Assembly: GCA_905478225.1 (NCBI GenBank)
Contig: CAJQHR010000022.1
Location: 1 to 51,229, forward strand
Reading direction: 5' to 3'
From: an uncultured Crocinitomix sp.
GTDB lineage: Bacteria; Bacteroidota; Bacteroidia; Flavobacteriales_D; Crocinitomicaceae
DNA: 51,229 nt
In this document: one piece after another, positions 7,297 to 16,213 of the stretch
Layout: each line of letters opens with the position of its first letter
How positions within the stretch are numbered: position 1 is the first letter of the stretch
Program-made: the position numbers and the translations under genes
Notes under the pieces: generated by a model
What the model was told of the DNA's origin: nothing
What the model saw: only the letters and a program-made list of their open reading frames with translations
The model's database searches: none

Positions 7297-8073
7297 TTAA
7301 AACTCCTTACTCAACTTCTCAAAATAAGGTTTCATCTTTAACATCCTTGAACCATACCATGAAAACAATTCGCCGTCAACTAAATGCGTTTTTCCATTGG
7401 TGATTTTAGCAAATTCCTTTTGATGCTCCGTCTTGAAAGGGAATGGTTCTGAACTTAAAAATATGTGATCAGGATTGAGGTTTGTGATTTCCTCGGCGGT
7501 GATTTCTTGATAGCGGACCTCTTGGTTTGAAATTAGATTTGTAAGTCCTAAACGCTGGATGATATGACCAATAAATGTATTTGGCCCAACAACCATGTAA
7601 GGCTTTGACCAAATAAAATAAAGCACCGTTCCGCTCAAACGTGGTAGGTTCTTAAAATCTACCTCAACTTTCAAAGCCAATTCTTTTGCCTTCATTTCTT
7701 GCCCAACCAATTTCCCAACATCCATTATCATATTGCAGGCATCTTCAACGTTAAAAATATCGCTCATATAAACATTATGGTCCCGCATTAATTGGTCAAT
7801 ATCTTCCTTGGCGTTTTCCTCTTTATTGGCAATGATTAAGTCTGGTTTTAACTCTGTCAACTTATCAAAGTTCACATTTTTAGTGCCCCCTACTCTAGCC
7901 TTATTTCGAAACCAATGATTTGGATGGATGCAAAACTTTGTAATGCCAACAACCTGTTCGTCGCAGTCTAAAAAATAGAGTAATTCAGTTTGGGAAGGGA
8001 CCAAAGAAACAATCCGCTTTGGAGGTTGCTCCAAGCGGATTGTTCGATTCATTTGATCTATAATTTCAATCAT
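7297..8073 (-). CDS. BtuF-like ABC substrate-binding protein lacking a signal peptide
   Basis: A 258-residue helical-backbone metal receptor domain of the BtuF/FhuD type, which binds cobalamin or iron chelates for ABC import. Motifs are PKRIVSLVPSQTELLYFL (18-35), VVGITKFCIHP, VGGTKNVNFDKLTELKPDLII (61-81) and the second-lobe GTVLYFIWSKPYMVVGPNTF. Unlike true importer components it starts straight at the domain (MIEIIDQMNRTIRL) with no signal peptide or lipobox, so it should be cytoplasmic. Such short forms occur in Bacteroidota as stand-alone proteins. Its ATG directly follows the last base of the cystathionine beta-synthase gene, so the two are cotranscribed and coupled. No permease or ATPase lies nearby. 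The ligand is unknown. Confidence 0.8.
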   Translation of the reverse strand: MIEIIDQMNRTIRLEQPPKRIVSLVPSQTELLYFLDCDEQVVGITKFCIHPNHWFRNKARVGGTKNVNFDKLTELKPDLIIANKEENAKEDIDQLMRDHNVYMSDIFNVEDACNMIMDVGKLVGQEMKAKELALKVEVDFKNLPRLSGTVLYFIWSKPYMVVGPNTFIGHIIQRLGLTNLISNQEVRYQEITAEEITNLNPDHIFLSSEPFPFKTEHQKEFAKITNGKTHLVDGELFSWYGSRMLKMKPYFEKLSKEF

Positions 8074-9435
8074 TTACGCTATTGCGTTAATTAAGTCATG
8101 TCTTGTTACAATGTGATGTGCGCCATTACCCATATCAATTAATACAGCTGGCACTCGTTTGTTCACATTTTTTGAAATTTCTTCGATTGTTGCATTGGCT
8201 TGCAAAACAGGTAATGGTGCTTTCATTACTTGGCTTAATGGTGCATCCATGATAGCCGCATCTTCAATTATTGATTGGTACAAAGCCGAATCATCTACAT
8301 AGCCTGCAATTAAACCATCCTTTGTTACGGGGATTTGTGAGATGTTGTAGGCTTTCATTTTTGCAACGGCGTGAGAAACTAATTCCTCAGAACCACACAA
8401 TACTAATTTTTTATCGCCGTGTTGACCAACTAAGTCGGATGCATTTTTAAATCCTTCATCCAAAAATCCGCGTTCACGCATCCAATCATCATTAAACATT
8501 TTACCGACATAACGACTTCCATGGTCATGGAATAAAACCACAACAATATCATCTTCAGTAAACATATCTTCCATTTGCAATATTCCTGAAATGGCAGATC
8601 CTGCAGAGTTTCCAACAAAAATTCCTTCCTCTCTTGCAATTCTCCGGGTCATAACCGCAGCATCTTTATCCGTCACTTTTTCAAAATGATCGATAATAGA
8701 AAAATCGACATTCTTCGGTAAGATATCCTCTCCAATTCCTTCAGTAATGTATGAATAGATTTCGTTCTCATCAAAAATTCCAGTTTCGTGATATTTTTTG
8801 AAAACAGAACCATAAGTATCAATTCCTAATATTTTAACATCCGGATTTTGCTCTTTCAAGTATTTTCCAACACCAGAAATAGTACCACCTGTACCTACAC
8901 CAACAACAAAATGAGTTATTTTCCCTTCTGTTTGATCCCAAATTTCAGGACCTGTTTGTTCATAATGCGCGATAGCATTAGACGGGTTATCGTATTGATT
9001 CACATACCAAGAGTTAGGCGTTTCAGCCGCTAATCTTTTTGACACTGAATAATACGATCTTGGATCATCCGGTTCAACATCCGTAGGGCAAACAACAACC
9101 TCTGCACCAACGGCGCGAAGAATGTCCATTTTCTCCTTACTTTGTTTATCACTTAAAACACAAACTAATTTATATCCATATTCAATACAAGCCAACGCTA
9201 AGCCCATTCCAGTATTACCAGAAGTTCCTTCAATAATTGTTCCGGCGGGCTTAATTAAACCTTGTGCTTCAGCATCTTTAACCATTTTCAAGGCCATTCT
9301 ATCTTTCACTGAATTCCCAGGGTTAGTGGTCTCAACTTTCGCTAAAAACGTCCCCTTAAGGTTTTTTGTTAGTTTATTCAATTTCACAAGTGGCGTATTA
9401 CCAATTGTCTCCAGAATATTATTGTAATATTTCAT
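8074..9435 (-). CDS. pyridoxal-phosphate cystathionine beta-synthase with CBS domain pair
   Basis: The 453-residue enzyme has a fold-type II PLP domain and a C-terminal regulatory pair of CBS motifs. The Schiff-base lysine is K44 in NPGNSVKDRMA, the substrate loop GTSGNTG is at 70-76, and the phosphate loop GTGGT is at 181-185. From about 340 on, LVSHAVAKMKAYNISQIPV and MKAPLPVL...VPAVLID form the CBS domain module. This layout matches eukaryote-like cystathionine beta-synthase without the haem-binding N-terminal segment, condensing serine (or O-acetylserine) with homocysteine; a cysteine synthase role is the alternative. It leads a two-gene operon with the binding protein. Confidence 0.88.
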   Translation of the reverse strand: MKYYNNILETIGNTPLVKLNKLTKNLKGTFLAKVETTNPGNSVKDRMALKMVKDAEAQGLIKPAGTIIEGTSGNTGMGLALACIEYGYKLVCVLSDKQSKEKMDILRAVGAEVVVCPTDVEPDDPRSYYSVSKRLAAETPNSWYVNQYDNPSNAIAHYEQTGPEIWDQTEGKITHFVVGVGTGGTISGVGKYLKEQNPDVKILGIDTYGSVFKKYHETGIFDENEIYSYITEGIGEDILPKNVDFSIIDHFEKVTDKDAAVMTRRIAREEGIFVGNSAGSAISGILQMEDMFTEDDIVVVLFHDHGSRYVGKMFNDDWMRERGFLDEGFKNASDLVGQHGDKKLVLCGSEELVSHAVAKMKAYNISQIPVTKDGLIAGYVDDSALYQSIIEDAAIMDAPLSQVMKAPLPVLQANATIEEISKNVNKRVPAVLIDMGNGAHHIVTRHDLINAIA

Positions 9436-9453
9436 CCTTATAATTTATGCGTG

Positions 9454-9461
9454 CAAATTTA
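9454..9461 (-). promoter_or_regulatory. candidate -7 element for the cystathionine beta-synthase operon
   Basis: The minus strand reads TAAATTTG, matching TAnnTTTG, 18 bases upstream of the ATG at 9435. Confidence 0.5.
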
Positions 9462-9492
9462 ATCAATCTCAAGCACTCTATCAGGTGATTCC

Positions 9493-9525
9493 AAAAAAAA
9501 GAGGTTTGCAAATGCGCAAACCTCT
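9493..9525 (-). terminator. Rho-independent terminator after ettA
   Basis: A perfect 10-bp stem, AGAGGTTTGC at 9500-9509 and GCAAACCTCT at 9516-9525, with a six-base loop, is followed on the minus strand by a run of eight T (complement of 9493-9500). It lies about 60 bases beyond the ettA stop and ends that operon. Confidence 0.85.
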
Positions 9526-9583
9526 CCAAGTTCAATTTTTAAAGCCTAGAAACATGCATAATTAGCCCTTCTTTGAATCTATT

Positions 9584-11269
9584 TTAATTCATTAATTTTC
9601 TATATCGCACACGTTTCGGTTCAGAATCACCCAATCGTTTTCTTCGATTTTCTTCATATTCAGAATAGCTTCCTTCAAACCAATAAACGCTCGAATCATT
9701 TTCAAACGCAAGAATATGTGTACAAATTCTATCCAAGAACCATCTATCGTGAGAGATGACCACGGCGCATCCTGCAAAGCTTTCAATCCCTTCTTCTAAG
9801 GCTCGAATAGTGTTCACATCCAAATCATTGGTAGGCTCATCCAATAATAAAACATTGGCCTCCGTTTTTAAAGTCATGGCTAAATGCAGGCGGTTTCTTT
9901 CTCCACCAGAGAGAACACCAACTTTTTTACCTTGATTGGCACCATTGAAATTAAAACGACTTAAATAAGCGCGTGAATTAATTTTCTGGTTCCCAATTTC
10001 AATGTTTTCTGTACCGCCAGTAACGACTTCAAAAATAGTTTTTTCTGGATCCATGTCTTTATGGTCTTGATCAACGTATCCAATTTCCACCGTTTCTCCA
10101 ACTTTGAATTCACCAGCATCTGGTTGAAGTTCATCCATTATCATTTTGAAAATGGTTGTTTTACCCGCACCATTAGGCCCGATAATTCCAACAATACCAG
10201 CTGGTGGTAAATGGAAGTTTAAATCATCATACAATAATTTGGTGTCAAAGCTTTTAGAAACTCCAACTGCCTCAATTACATTTGTTCCTAAGCGCGGTCC
10301 GTTTGGAATTGGTAATTCTAAGTTCTCGTCACGCGTATTGGTGTCTTCACTTAGCATTTTATCATAATTACTTAAACGGGCTTTGCTCTTCGCATGCCTG
10401 CCTTTTGGATTCATGCGCACCCATTCTAACTCCCGCTCTAATACTTTTCTACGTTTGCTGGCTTGTTTTTCTTCACCCGCCATTTTCTTAGTTTTTTGAT
10501 CTAACCAAGATGAGTAATTTCCTTTCCATGGAATTCCTGAACCACGATCCAATTCTAAAATCCAACCGGCAACATTATCTAAAAAGTAACGGTCGTGAGT
10601 AATTGCAATTACAGTTCCGGCATATTGTTTTAAATGTTGCTCTAACCAATCAACAGATTGCGCATCCAAGTGGTTGGTAGGCTCATCCAATAATAAGATA
10701 TCTGGGTTTTTGAGTAAAAGTCTACACAATGCCACTCTTCTTTTTTCTCCTCCAGACAATGTTCCAATTTTTTGATCTTCAGGTGGGCAACGCAATGCAT
10801 CCATGGCGCGCTCTAATTTGCTGTCCAAATCCCATGCGTCTAATTGATCAATTTTTTCTTGTACAGTTCCTTGGCGCTCGATTAAAGCATTCATTTTATC
10901 AGGATCATTCATTACCGCCTCATCCATGAATCCGGCATTGATCTCTTCGTATTCTTTTAACACATCCACGGTTTCTTGTACCCCTTCTTGCACAATTTCT
11001 TTCACTGTTTTTTCAGAATCGATAATTGGTTCCTGCGCTAAATATCCGATTGAGTATTCACTGTTGAAAACAACATCACCTTGATAAGCTTTGTCTAATC
11101 CTGCAATGATTTTAAGTACGGTTGATTTACCCGAACCATTCATCCCTATAATACCAATTTTGGCACCGTAGTAAAAGGATAAATAAATGTTTTTAATAAT
11201 TGGTTTTCCTTGAGGTGTGGCTTTTGAAACCCCCACCATTGAAAATATAATTTTCTTATCGTCTGACAT
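9584..11269 (-). CDS. ettA: energy-dependent translational throttle protein EttA (ABC-F ATPase)
   Basis: The 561-residue protein is an ABC-F ATPase with two nucleotide-binding domains and no membrane domain. Walker A motifs are GMNGSGKST (42-50) and GPNGAGKTT (364-372); the first signature is LSGGE at 171-175 and the Walker B stretch LLLDEPTNHLD at 192-202. The linker around 250-315 (GNYSSWLDQK, MNPKGRHAKSKARL) is that of EttA, which binds the ribosomal E site and gates entry into elongation according to ATP/ADP ratio. Length fits EttA (about 555). It lies three bases after a lipoprotein gene on the same strand, so it is probably cotranscribed with the two lipoproteins. Confidence 0.93.
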   Translation of the reverse strand: MSDDKKIIFSMVGVSKATPQGKPIIKNIYLSFYYGAKIGIIGMNGSGKSTVLKIIAGLDKAYQGDVVFNSEYSIGYLAQEPIIDSEKTVKEIVQEGVQETVDVLKEYEEINAGFMDEAVMNDPDKMNALIERQGTVQEKIDQLDAWDLDSKLERAMDALRCPPEDQKIGTLSGGEKRRVALCRLLLKNPDILLLDEPTNHLDAQSVDWLEQHLKQYAGTVIAITHDRYFLDNVAGWILELDRGSGIPWKGNYSSWLDQKTKKMAGEEKQASKRRKVLERELEWVRMNPKGRHAKSKARLSNYDKMLSEDTNTRDENLELPIPNGPRLGTNVIEAVGVSKSFDTKLLYDDLNFHLPPAGIVGIIGPNGAGKTTIFKMIMDELQPDAGEFKVGETVEIGYVDQDHKDMDPEKTIFEVVTGGTENIEIGNQKINSRAYLSRFNFNGANQGKKVGVLSGGERNRLHLAMTLKTEANVLLLDEPTNDLDVNTIRALEEGIESFAGCAVVISHDRWFLDRICTHILAFENDSSVYWFEGSYSEYEENRRKRLGDSEPKRVRYRKLMN

Positions 11270-11272
11270 ATT

Positions 11273-11797
11273 CTATAATTCTTTAATTGAGTTGGTAATT
11301 CTTTTCATATCGGATATATGGTCATCTTTAAAGTTACTCATTGTCCAATTTGAAACGTAATAATAGGCTGTTTTACTTTTGTAAAATTTTATTAAATAAT
11401 AGATTCCTAGCCCGTTTTCTGGCACGATCCCATCAACCTCATAGGTAATAGTTTGCATCCCATTTTGAACTTCGATTCCATTACTAACTTGACTAATTAT
11501 TGCATTAGTTACGGTTTGCTCAATGCCTGAAATATACATATCAGAATAGGATTCAATATTCGTAATTCCCTTTACTTCTAAATTTTTAGGGTTTTCTTTA
11601 AGAATGGCGATATACAGTTCTTCATTCGAATTTCCATATTGCAATAAAGCTTCAGGAATCCCTAAATCCAATTCATCCATATATGAGGGAAGCGCTATTG
11701 AAATCTGATCACCAATGTTTTTTTCTTCAAACGCAACACTGCAAGAAACAACAAGAAGGGAAATAAGAAAAATTCCAATTGGATTTTTTAGGTTCAT
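11273..11797 (-). CDS. lipoprotein, 174 aa (paralogue of its neighbour)
   Basis: The protein starts with a lipoprotein signal (hydrophobic IGIFLISLLVVS, lipobox Cys19) and should be anchored in a membrane facing the periplasm. The mature part has IALPSYMDELDLGIPEALLQYG, an EELYIAILKE strand and ends RITNSIKEL. The same layout occurs in the upstream lipoprotein (IAVPAPMQEMDELNPTAIAQYG ... KIINSFKEK), so the two are diverged tandem copies. I do not recognise a functional domain. It precedes ettA by three bases; a link with EttA is probably positional. Confidence 0.7.
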   Translation of the reverse strand: MNLKNPIGIFLISLLVVSCSVAFEEKNIGDQISIALPSYMDELDLGIPEALLQYGNSNEELYIAILKENPKNLEVKGITNIESYSDMYISGIEQTVTNAIISQVSNGIEVQNGMQTITYEVDGIVPENGLGIYYLIKFYKSKTAYYYVSNWTMSNFKDDHISDMKRITNSIKEL

Positions 11798-11864
11798 TTA
11801 AACTGGTTATTAAATTGCGGTTATTGGGTGATCAAAAATACGAATTATGCTTTTAACTCGCCTC

Positions 11865-12521
11865 TTACTTCTCTTTAAAAGAATTGATGATTTTCTCCAT
11901 TTCATATTCAAAATCCTGGCGTTGTGAATCAATACACCAAGTTAAGATTTGATAGAAGGCGTTTTCACCTTCAACTATTGCCAATTGATAATACAAAAGA
12001 ATTTCTCCATTATTCCCATAAATAGTTCGAGACAGTTCATTTCGCACACAATCTAAATCATGCAGTTGCTCAATTTCAGGTTCTGGAGTTAAGTTTTGAA
12101 AGCCGTTCCCTTCACCCAAGAGCGCATTCATAGCGTCATTTCGGTAAGACATGGCATCAATTTCTCGTTGAACTGGATATCCTTCTATTGCAGATTTAAG
12201 TTCCATTAATACAATGAGGTAGTGTTCTTTAACAATTGATGAAAGTGAATCGATTGCAATTTCTTCTACATAACCATATTGCGCAATTGCCGTAGGATTT
12301 AATTCATCCATTTCCTGCATTGGCGCTGGCACTGCAATTTCAAAAAAGTTTCGCCAATCGCTTGAGTCTAGCGGATTGGGCTCATTTAAACCATTCATTA
12401 ACGCATTCATTTCATCCAACTCATTGGTTCCAGATTGGTCATTTTTCATTTCAGAATCTGCAGTGCAACTAAGAATTAAAAGGGGAAAGAAAAGGATTGA
12501 AAGGATAAAACGAAATTTCAT
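11865..12521 (-). CDS. lipoprotein, 218 aa
   Basis: The N-terminus FILSILFFPLLILSC gives a lipobox with Cys19. An acidic, Asn/Glu-rich linker (residues 20-60) follows, then a domain paralogous to the next lipoprotein, starting at FEIAVPAPMQEM and finishing EMEKIINSFKEK. Aromatic residues near the end (YYQLAIVEGENAFYQILTWC) suggest a beta-rich fold like small lipoproteins of the PsbP/LpqN type, but that is a guess. It is probably the first gene of the lipoprotein-lipoprotein-ettA operon. Confidence 0.65.
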   Translation of the reverse strand: MKFRFILSILFFPLLILSCTADSEMKNDQSGTNELDEMNALMNGLNEPNPLDSSDWRNFFEIAVPAPMQEMDELNPTAIAQYGYVEEIAIDSLSSIVKEHYLIVLMELKSAIEGYPVQREIDAMSYRNDAMNALLGEGNGFQNLTPEPEIEQLHDLDCVRNELSRTIYGNNGEILLYYQLAIVEGENAFYQILTWCIDSQRQDFEYEMEKIINSFKEK

Positions 12522-12726
12522 TATTTGAATAAATTAAATGTCTGGTTTACTCAGAAGCTATCTTGATTTTAATTTTAGAAAGCCTCTTACAAATCTACTG
12601 AAAAGAGTGAACAAAATGCCTGTTCAATAAAAGCTTTTTTCATTTCATGTGTAACGAATTCTAGTTTCTTTTACTCATTACATTAAATGTTATGGTGGTA
12701 CACAATTGAATCATCATTAAAATTCT

Positions 12727-12734
12727 TACTTTCG
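12727..12734 (+). promoter_or_regulatory. candidate -7 element for dapB
   Basis: TACTTTCG, one step from TAnnTTTG, lies 14 bases before the dapB ATG. It is the only promoter-like element I see in the 227-base divergent region 12522-12748. Confidence 0.3.
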
Positions 12735-12748
12735 CAGAAACTTTTTAA

Positions 12749-13468
12749 ATGAATATCGCACTATTCGGGTACGGGAAAATGGGTAAAGAGATTGAGGCTT
12801 TCGCTACTGAAAGTGGTCATCAAATATCCGCTCGTGTTGACAGTTCGAATTCAAAAGAATCGTTTGATTATAGCAACATTGATGTTATTATTGAATTTTC
12901 GAAGCCAGAATTTGCTGCCGAGAACATTCGATTCGCCATTGATCATGCGATTCCAATTGCGATTGGAACCACTGGATGGTATGACCAATTGGAAGATTTA
13001 ACGACTTACTGCAATGCAAACAAAGGTTGTATGCTGCACGCCACCAATTTTAGTTTAGGTGTGAATGCTTTTTTTGCGGTAAATCGTTATTTAGCCAAAA
13101 TAATGAATGAGTTGAATGATTATAAAGCGGAAGTTGTTGAAATTCATCATACCGAAAAGTTAGATGCGCCAAGTGGAACAGGAATTAGCTTAGCCGAACA
13201 AATTATAGAAGAACACCAACATTATAACAATTGGGAAAACAATAAACCGTCCGCCTTGCAAAATAAGGATGCACTTGCCATAGAATCGCAACGTTTGCCA
13301 AAGATGCCCGGAACACACGAAATAAAATACACGTCAGAAATTGACAGCATTGAAATTAAACATACCGCACACAACCGCAAAGGGTTTGCGCAGGGTAGCG
13401 TTTTAGCCGCCCAGTGGTTAGTGGGCAAAAAAGGCGTTTTTACAATGCAAGACATTTTAAAATTTTAA
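12749..13468 (+). CDS. dapB: 4-hydroxy-tetrahydrodipicolinate reductase
   Basis: DapB reduces 4-hydroxy-tetrahydrodipicolinate with NAD(P)H in the diaminopimelate/lysine pathway, supplying peptidoglycan cross-links. The 239-residue protein shows the nucleotide motif FGYGKMGKEI (6-15), GTTGW at 73-77, ATNFSLGVN (98-106) and the catalytic EIHHTEKLDAPSGTG (131-145) with His133/His134 and Lys137. Length is typical of the short Bacteroidota form. It heads an operon in which lepB starts one base after its stop. Confidence 0.95.
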   Translation: MNIALFGYGKMGKEIEAFATESGHQISARVDSSNSKESFDYSNIDVIIEFSKPEFAAENIRFAIDHAIPIAIGTTGWYDQLEDLTTYCNANKGCMLHATNFSLGVNAFFAVNRYLAKIMNELNDYKAEVVEIHHTEKLDAPSGTGISLAEQIIEEHQHYNNWENNKPSALQNKDALAIESQRLPKMPGTHEIKYTSEIDSIEIKHTAHNRKGFAQGSVLAAQWLVGKKGVFTMQDILKF

Positions 13469-13469
13469 T

Positions 13470-15269
13470 ATGGAATATTTAAGTTTAATAATAGGATATT
13501 TAATCATTTTACTTACCCCAGTATTTGGACTTTGGTTCAAGTTTTTGCCAAGAATAGATGCACCAGCTTGGACGGCATACATTCCTTTCTACAATTATTT
13601 TGTAGTGCTTCGTGCTTGTAAACAACCATGGTACTGGGTGGTCTTCTTGTTAATGCCGGGGATTCAGTTCATCATGTGGGCTTCCATTAACGTAACTGTG
13701 ATTCGTAAATTTGGTGTTTATGGCGCGAAAGAAACTGTTTTAGGAATTCTTTTTCCCTTCCCTATTTTTTGGAAAATTGCCAATAAAGAAGAAGAATATC
13801 CAGTAGCAAAAGAAACAAATTGGGACATTCCTAAGCAAGTAGATGCCCGTGCACCTGGCGATCATGTCGCGCTATTCTTTGCACTACCAATTATTGGACA
13901 CGCGATTGCTTATCCAATTTCAAAGCTTGGCTTTAGTAGAAAATCTGGTAAAAAATCCATTTTTAAAGAATGGGGAGATGCTATATTATTTGCATTAATT
14001 GCAGCCAGTGCTATTCGAACTTATGTGTTTGAGCCGTATACGATTCCAACAGGATCAATGGAAAAAACATTAATGGTAGGAGATTATTTATTTGTCGAAA
14101 AACTGACATTTGGCCCACGTGTGCCCATGACACCATTTTCATATCCAGTAGTTCACAATGCCTTTCCTTATTTGAATGTTAAATCTTACGTTGAGATTCA
14201 AAAAATTCCATATTCGCGTCTACCGGGGTTTAGATTTGTGGAACGTAATGATGTGACCGTGTTCAACTTTCCTGCGGGAGATAGTGCATTAAATGATCCA
14301 AGAATGCCATATGGTTTGATAGGGCATACCTATGAACAAATATTGATGGATGAGGCCTATAAACTAGCTGGAGATATAAACTTAGAAGCCTTTGAAGCTA
14401 ACAGAGATTATTATATTGATAAAGCCCGTGAGAATTTCAACAGCGGAATAGTAAAATCTAGAGCCCCTTATCCAGAAGATAAAGCACGAGGTTATACTGA
14501 AATCAACGGAATTTTAGAACGACCAGTAGATAAAAGAGAAAATTATATTAAACGTTGTGTTGCAATTTATGGAGATGAAATTGAAGTAAAAAACAAGGAG
14601 TTATACATAAATGGAGAATTAGCATGGCAAGCACCGCACATGCAATACAAATACTCTCTGAGAGATCATAAAGCCAAAGAACAATGGACCTTAGCAGACG
14701 ATAATTATTTCAAAGTAAATTTCGGATGCAGTGCTTTTGAATTAGACTATGATGAGTTCGGAGATGTCACCATTCCAATGTCGAAGGCGAAGTATGCCGA
14801 AGTAAAACCTAAATACCCGAATTTAGTGCCTTATATAAAACCAAAAGGATATTACGAAAAGGCTTTACGTGACGGCAGGTCTGGCGCCTATTATCCGATT
14901 TTCCCAAACAACAATCAATACGATTGGTCGGAAGATAATTTTGGTCCTTTAAAGATTCCACAAAAAGGTGAAGTCGTTGAATTGAATCATTTTACATTGC
15001 CAATCTACAGAAGAATTATTACGGCGTATGAACACCACACCTTGTCAGAAAAAGCAGATGGAATTTATATTGATGGTAAAAAGGTAAGCACTTACACTAT
15101 TGAAATGAACTACTATTGGTTAATGGGAGATAATAGAAATAGCTCAGCGGATTCTAGATTCTGGGGCTTTGTTCCGGAAGACCATATTGTTGGACGTGCC
15201 GCATTCATTTGGATGTCTAGAGGAAGTGACGGCGTGCGTTGGGAAAGAATATTTTCTGGGATTGATTAA
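13470..15269 (+). CDS. lepB: signal peptidase I, long Bacteroidota form
   Basis: This 599-residue S26 serine protease removes signal peptides from exported proteins at the inner membrane. The first about 105 residues contain several hydrophobic segments (LSLIIGYLIILLTPVFGLWF, WYWVVFLLMPGIQFIMW), and another anchor (AILFALIAASAIRTYVF) precedes the catalytic domain. The nucleophile is Ser196 in PTGSMEKTL, the general base Lys361 in YIKRCVAI, and GDNRNSSADSR is at 553-563. The Ser-to-Lys spacing (about 165 residues) and the 190 residues between Lys and the GDNRNS box are much longer than in E. coli; such insertions are common in this phylum. It is cotranscribed with dapB and followed after 10 bases by the next gene. 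Confidence 0.92.
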   Translation: MEYLSLIIGYLIILLTPVFGLWFKFLPRIDAPAWTAYIPFYNYFVVLRACKQPWYWVVFLLMPGIQFIMWASINVTVIRKFGVYGAKETVLGILFPFPIFWKIANKEEEYPVAKETNWDIPKQVDARAPGDHVALFFALPIIGHAIAYPISKLGFSRKSGKKSIFKEWGDAILFALIAASAIRTYVFEPYTIPTGSMEKTLMVGDYLFVEKLTFGPRVPMTPFSYPVVHNAFPYLNVKSYVEIQKIPYSRLPGFRFVERNDVTVFNFPAGDSALNDPRMPYGLIGHTYEQILMDEAYKLAGDINLEAFEANRDYYIDKARENFNSGIVKSRAPYPEDKARGYTEINGILERPVDKRENYIKRCVAIYGDEIEVKNKELYINGELAWQAPHMQYKYSLRDHKAKEQWTLADDNYFKVNFGCSAFELDYDEFGDVTIPMSKAKYAEVKPKYPNLVPYIKPKGYYEKALRDGRSGAYYPIFPNNNQYDWSEDNFGPLKIPQKGEVVELNHFTLPIYRRIITAYEHHTLSEKADGIYIDGKKVSTYTIEMNYYWLMGDNRNSSADSRFWGFVPEDHIVGRAAFIWMSRGSDGVRWERIFSGID

Positions 15270-15279
15270 GCCGTAACAC

Positions 15280-16164
15280 ATGTTTACCGCTTATCTTCTA
15301 CTCTGTTCGGATGGGACTTACCATTCGGGAGTAACCAAAAACTTGGAAGCACGTTTGGCTTATCATGAGCAAGGAAAAAACCCAGATGTTTATACCTTTG
15401 TGCGCCGACCTTTAAAACTCGTTTTTCAAAAATCATTTAATGAGATTCGCGCGGCAATTGCTTTTGAAGGCGAATTGCAACACAAATCCACCGCAGAAAT
15501 TGAGCAAATCGTAAATGGAGAGTTGCAGCTAGAAGTTGAAACCAAATCTGAAGTACAAGAATCGTCAGAAGATGATTCTGTCATTATAATTCCTTCCAGT
15601 TATTTAGGAAACTTGCAATATTTCTCAAATTTAATTGAGCATAATGAGTTGATCTTGGATATCAACGAACGCTTTCAAAAACAAAGCTATCGCAGTCGCT
15701 GTTCAATTTACTCGGCTAATGGTGTACAGAATTTAATTGTTCCGGTAATTCGCCCAAATGGTAAAGAAAGTTTAATGTCAGCAATTCGAATTAGTTATGC
15801 CGAAGATTGGCAAAAAGATCATATTAAAGCCATTGAAAGCGCTTATAGACGAGCGCCTTTTTATGAGTTTTACGCGGAGGAGCTTTTTGCAATCATTCAA
15901 AAAAAACATGAGCGTTTGGTGGATTTGAATAAAGAATTGACGGTTTATTTATTGAACTGTTTTGGGATTAAATCTGCGATTAGTTTTAGTGACACGGATG
16001 AAGAAAGTTCCATTCCGTTGAAGAATGTGATGAATCCGAAATTAAGAAGTGAGTTTAAAGTGAGTGCTTATCAGCAAGCATTGAATACGGATGATTTTGA
16101 AGATAATTTGAGTTTGATTGATTTACTTTTTAATGTGGGGAAAGAAGGGGTTTCTAGATTGTAA
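15280..16164 (+). CDS. fusion of a GIY-YIG domain and a WbqC-like domain
   Basis: Residues 1-80 resemble a UPF0213-type GIY-YIG nuclease domain: AYLLLCSDGTYHSGVTKNLE (4-23) supplies the first motif and YHSG, Arg25 follows in EARL, and Glu63 falls in the AFEGELQHK helix. Residues 81-100 are an acidic Glu/Ser linker. Residues 105-294 match the WbqC family: SSYLGNLQYFSNLI (106-119), KQSYRSRCSI (134-143), VPVIRP and ISYAEDWQKDHIKAIESAYRRAPFYEFY (171-198). WbqC genes often follow lepB in Bacteroidota and some sit in O-antigen loci; their function is not settled. The fused GIY-YIG part is unusual. The spacing of 10 bases indicates it belongs to the dapB-lepB operon. Confidence 0.75.
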   Translation: MFTAYLLLCSDGTYHSGVTKNLEARLAYHEQGKNPDVYTFVRRPLKLVFQKSFNEIRAAIAFEGELQHKSTAEIEQIVNGELQLEVETKSEVQESSEDDSVIIIPSSYLGNLQYFSNLIEHNELILDINERFQKQSYRSRCSIYSANGVQNLIVPVIRPNGKESLMSAIRISYAEDWQKDHIKAIESAYRRAPFYEFYAEELFAIIQKKHERLVDLNKELTVYLLNCFGIKSAISFSDTDEESSIPLKNVMNPKLRSEFKVSAYQQALNTDDFEDNLSLIDLLFNVGKEGVSRL

Positions 16165-16213
16165 CGTTTGGAAGGCGCAATCGTGCACCAGCGAACCAAG
16201 AAAAATTAAAACC

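Noticed and set aside
8848-9427. Plus-strand ORFs of 61 and 101 residues opposite cystathionine beta-synthase
   Set aside because: They are antisense shadows of a gene with complete catalytic motifs, and their sequences show no domain or signal peptide.
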